From an uncultured Eubacteriales bacterium (GTDB lineage Bacteria > Bacillota > Clostridia > Oscillospirales > Acutalibacteraceae), in the NCBI GenBank assembly GCA_934476085.1, contig CAKSNE010000004.1, positions 1 to 64,000 of the forward strand: a stretch of 64,000 nucleotides of DNA, given 5' to 3'. Both the position numbers and the translations under genes were made by a program. Positions within the stretch are counted from its first letter, which is position 1. Every line of letters begins with the position of its first letter. The notes beneath the pieces are model-generated. The model made no database searches. It was not told the DNA's origin and worked only from the letters and a program-made list of their open reading frames with translations. Shown here piece after piece: positions 62,399 through 64,000 of this stretch.

Positions 62399-63106
62399 TT
62401 AATTATCAGTGTTCCACTTATAGCCTCTGCCCCAAACAGTTACCACATATCTAGGCTCAGACGGATCATCTTCGATTTTCATACGAAGTCGGCGTATATT
62501 AACATCAACAATCTTTTCTTCACCGATAAATGATTCGCCCCAGACTCTTTTTAAAATATCCAATCTGTCAACAGGTTGACCGGCGGCAGAAAAAAGATAT
62601 TCAACAATCTGAAATTCAACAGGAGTAAGTTCTATTTCAATGCCTCTTTTAACTAGAGTTCTTCTACGCAAATTCAGTTTAAAATCGCCGATAACAATTT
62701 CATCGGAAACAACAGAATTTTTACTTTTTGATTCAAGCATTTCAACTCGGCGATTTAATGAATCAACTCTTGCTACCAACTCAGTAGGAGAAAAAGGTTT
62801 TGTCATATAATCATCAGCACCCATCATCAGTGCAGAAACCTTGTCCATTTCCTGAGATTTTGCAGTAAGCATAATAATTCCGACTGTCGCATTTTTTGCT
62901 CTGATTTGTTTGCAAACCGACAAGCCGTCGATGCCCGGCATCATAATATCGAGCAAAACGACCTGAAAATCATCATTGTTAAAAAAAATATCAATAGCTT
63001 CTTCACCGGTCCCTGCCTCAACAGTTTCATAACCGGCTCTTTTTAAATTTATAACGACAAATTCTCTTATTGCAGCTTCATCTTCAACTACAAGTATTTT
63101 TTTCAT
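62399..63106 (-). CDS. OmpR/PhoB-family response regulator
   Basis: A 235-residue DNA-binding response regulator. The ATG at 63106 (MKKILVVEDEAAIREFVV) has AGGAA upstream; the longer frame to 63136 is rejected. The receiver has acidic 'EDE', phospho-acceptor Asp in 'VVLLDIMMPGIDG' and Lys in 'MTKPFSP'. The winged-helix C terminus ends 'RRLRMKIEDDPSEPRYVVTV' and 'WGRGYKW'. It acts with the kinase downstream. Confidence 0.96.
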   Translation of the reverse strand: MKKILVVEDEAAIREFVVINLKRAGYETVEAGTGEEAIDIFFNNDDFQVVLLDIMMPGIDGLSVCKQIRAKNATVGIIMLTAKSQEMDKVSALMMGADDYMTKPFSPTELVARVDSLNRRVEMLESKSKNSVVSDEIVIGDFKLNLRRRTLVKRGIEIELTPVEFQIVEYLFSAAGQPVDRLDILKRVWGESFIGEEKIVDVNIRRLRMKIEDDPSEPRYVVTVWGRGYKWNTDN

Positions 63107-63122
63107 ATTAATTTCCTTCCTG

Positions 63123-64000
63123 TTACAAGAGAACAATATTTTTCTTTAATTCATCTATAGAAATTTTATTTTCAGAATTTGCTTCATTATTAACTTTAGC
63201 AGCATAAATATATTCATTATCTGATTTTAACTTCGTATAGCCTTGTTTATTTTTTTCAAACTCACTTTTCAAAAAAACTTTTATTTTAAAAAGCATTTCA
63301 CCATAAGACTGTTTAGTAAAATTCCATTCATAGAAAGTTCTTTCACGTTCGTCAAGATTTCGTTGATAAGTAACTTTTCCTGCCAAACTATCTTTAGTAG
63401 AAATAAAATAATTATCTGATGAATTCAAAAATCCGCTTGTTACTTTATCGGTAATGGTTTGATTATTCAACCCGTACCATTCAATAAAATATGCTTTTTC
63501 ATTTGGATTTTCAACGCCTTCATATCCCGGACAAACATAACATGACGGTATTTCTATTTTTCCGTCACCGTTTATATCCATACTATTTATAAGTGCGTCT
63601 CTATAGGTTATGTTAGTAATGTGGGCACGATTATCATAAAAAGTGGTTTTAAGCGTTTCATTATAATAAAAAACTTCAGTGATCATAGCAGAATTGCTTA
63701 ACACTGCATCGACAAAAACACCGTTTTGATTTTCATTTATCGGTCCTATCTTCACATCTGAAAAAGAAACAATACTATTATCAAATGAAACAGAGCCGAG
63801 TGCAATTGCGGAATTTTCATTTTCATAGCTAAAGCTTACAAGTTTTGCACTGACGTCTTGGTAAACATTACTGTCTTTTGTTCCGGCAACTTCCGCCGTT
63901 GTTTGACTCGAAATTTTTAAAATTAAAATTTGTGGTTTATCCGAGGCTCCTAAGTTAGCAGTACAAAAATTTGTATAGCGTTCCTGAGCCAACAATTTAA
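63123..64000 (-). CDS. Partial gene, unrecognised secreted or lipoprotein-like protein
   Basis: The frame is open from the stop at 63123 to the right edge, so the true start lies outside; the TTG near 63995 is probably internal. About 292 residues are visible. They are rich in Ser, Asn and Tyr and beta-prone, with a Ca-binding-like 'DINGDGKIEIPSCYVCPGYE' in the middle and no membrane segment. The gene lies 16 bp ahead of the response regulator gene, so it is probably the first or an earlier gene of that operon and could be a surface partner of the kinase. I do not recognise the family. Confidence 0.75.
   Translation of the reverse strand, partial: KLLAQERYTNFCTANLGASDKPQILILKISSQTTAEVAGTKDSNVYQDVSAKLVSFSYENENSAIALGSVSFDNSIVSFSDVKIGPINENQNGVFVDAVLSNSAMITEVFYYNETLKTTFYDNRAHITNITYRDALINSMDINGDGKIEIPSCYVCPGYEGVENPNEKAYFIEWYGLNNQTITDKVTSGFLNSSDNYFISTKDSLAGKVTYQRNLDERERTFYEWNFTKQSYGEMLFKIKVFLKSEFEKNKQGYTKLKSDNEYIYAAKVNNEANSENKISIDELKKNIVLL

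Noticed and set aside
63545..63590. Dockerin-like calcium loop in the partial gene at the right edge
   Set aside because: Only one D-x-N-x-D-G-type loop is visible and the second repeat is missing; the gene is partial, so no call is made.
1..64000. CRISPR arrays, rRNA genes, insertion sequences and origins
   Set aside because: No regularly spaced repeats, rRNA-like stretches, transposase frames or DnaA-box clusters were noticed on either strand.

Overview
The window looks like a chromosomal piece of an AT-rich anaerobic Clostridia-type Firmicute, most likely an Oscillospiraceae/Ruminococcus-like gut or rumen bacterium. The evidence is a Firmicute-order ribosomal superoperon, a cysteine T-box in front of cysE-cysS, SRP RNA in front of dnaX, the gdpP-rplI-dnaB order, zinc-ribbon forms of S14, L36 and Adk, pyruvate phosphate dikinase, AdhE, two [FeFe]-hydrogenase-like proteins and a large secreted esterase with Thr-rich linkers. 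No rRNA gene, insertion sequence, integrase or CRISPR array is visible.

Layout: 1-9.0 kb (minus strand) holds a partial acetyltransferase, greA-lysS, ppa, galK-galT and a 1200-residue secreted SGNH/CE2-type esterase. 9.2-9.5 kb has tRNA-Thr and tRNA-Tyr. 9.6-18.8 kb (plus strand) is the accessory part: a phage-head-like putative toxin with two tandem immunity-like genes, a MATE pump, lrgAB-like genes, a metal-regulated-looking set (HMA protein, DUF2325, DUF3793, flavodoxin) with two copies of one palindromic operator, a decayed ABC-transporter tail, ppdK and a DUF805 protein. 18.9-34.1 kb (minus) is the S10-spc-alpha ribosomal protein cluster from rpsJ to rplQ with secY, adk, map, infA and rpoA. 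34.7-43.1 kb (minus) is a probable single redox operon: adhE behind a near-perfect Rex site, then a kinase-like gene, two [2Fe-2S] thioredoxin-like proteins, a PAS-containing sensory hydrogenase, a SpoIIE/PP2C phosphatase and a group-B-like hydrogenase. 43.3-52.2 kb is ftsH-tilS-dnaB-rplI-gdpP-dnaX with SRP RNA. 52.3-55.2 kb is the Cys T-box, cysE, cysS and a small secreted protein that sits between two copies of the cysS 3' end. 55.2-64 kb is pgsA-rimO-recX-recA-prmC-DUF1385-histidine kinase-response regulator and a partial secreted/lipoprotein-like gene.

How they fit: NADH-responsive Rex control, AdhE and H-cluster proteins point to mixed-acid/ethanol fermentation in which reductant disposal is sensed (NADH by Rex, possibly H2 or redox by the PAS hydrogenase) and signalled through a phosphatase. 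The most unusual stretches are the orphan toxin with duplicated immunity genes (9.6-10.7 kb), the hydrogenase-phosphatase-hydrogenase sandwich (34.7-39.6 kb), the palindrome-controlled HMA/DUF2325/DUF3793/flavodoxin set (13.4-15.2 kb) and the about 593-bp insert that duplicates the end of cysS (52.3-52.9 kb). All function calls come from reading translations by eye; no database search was run.
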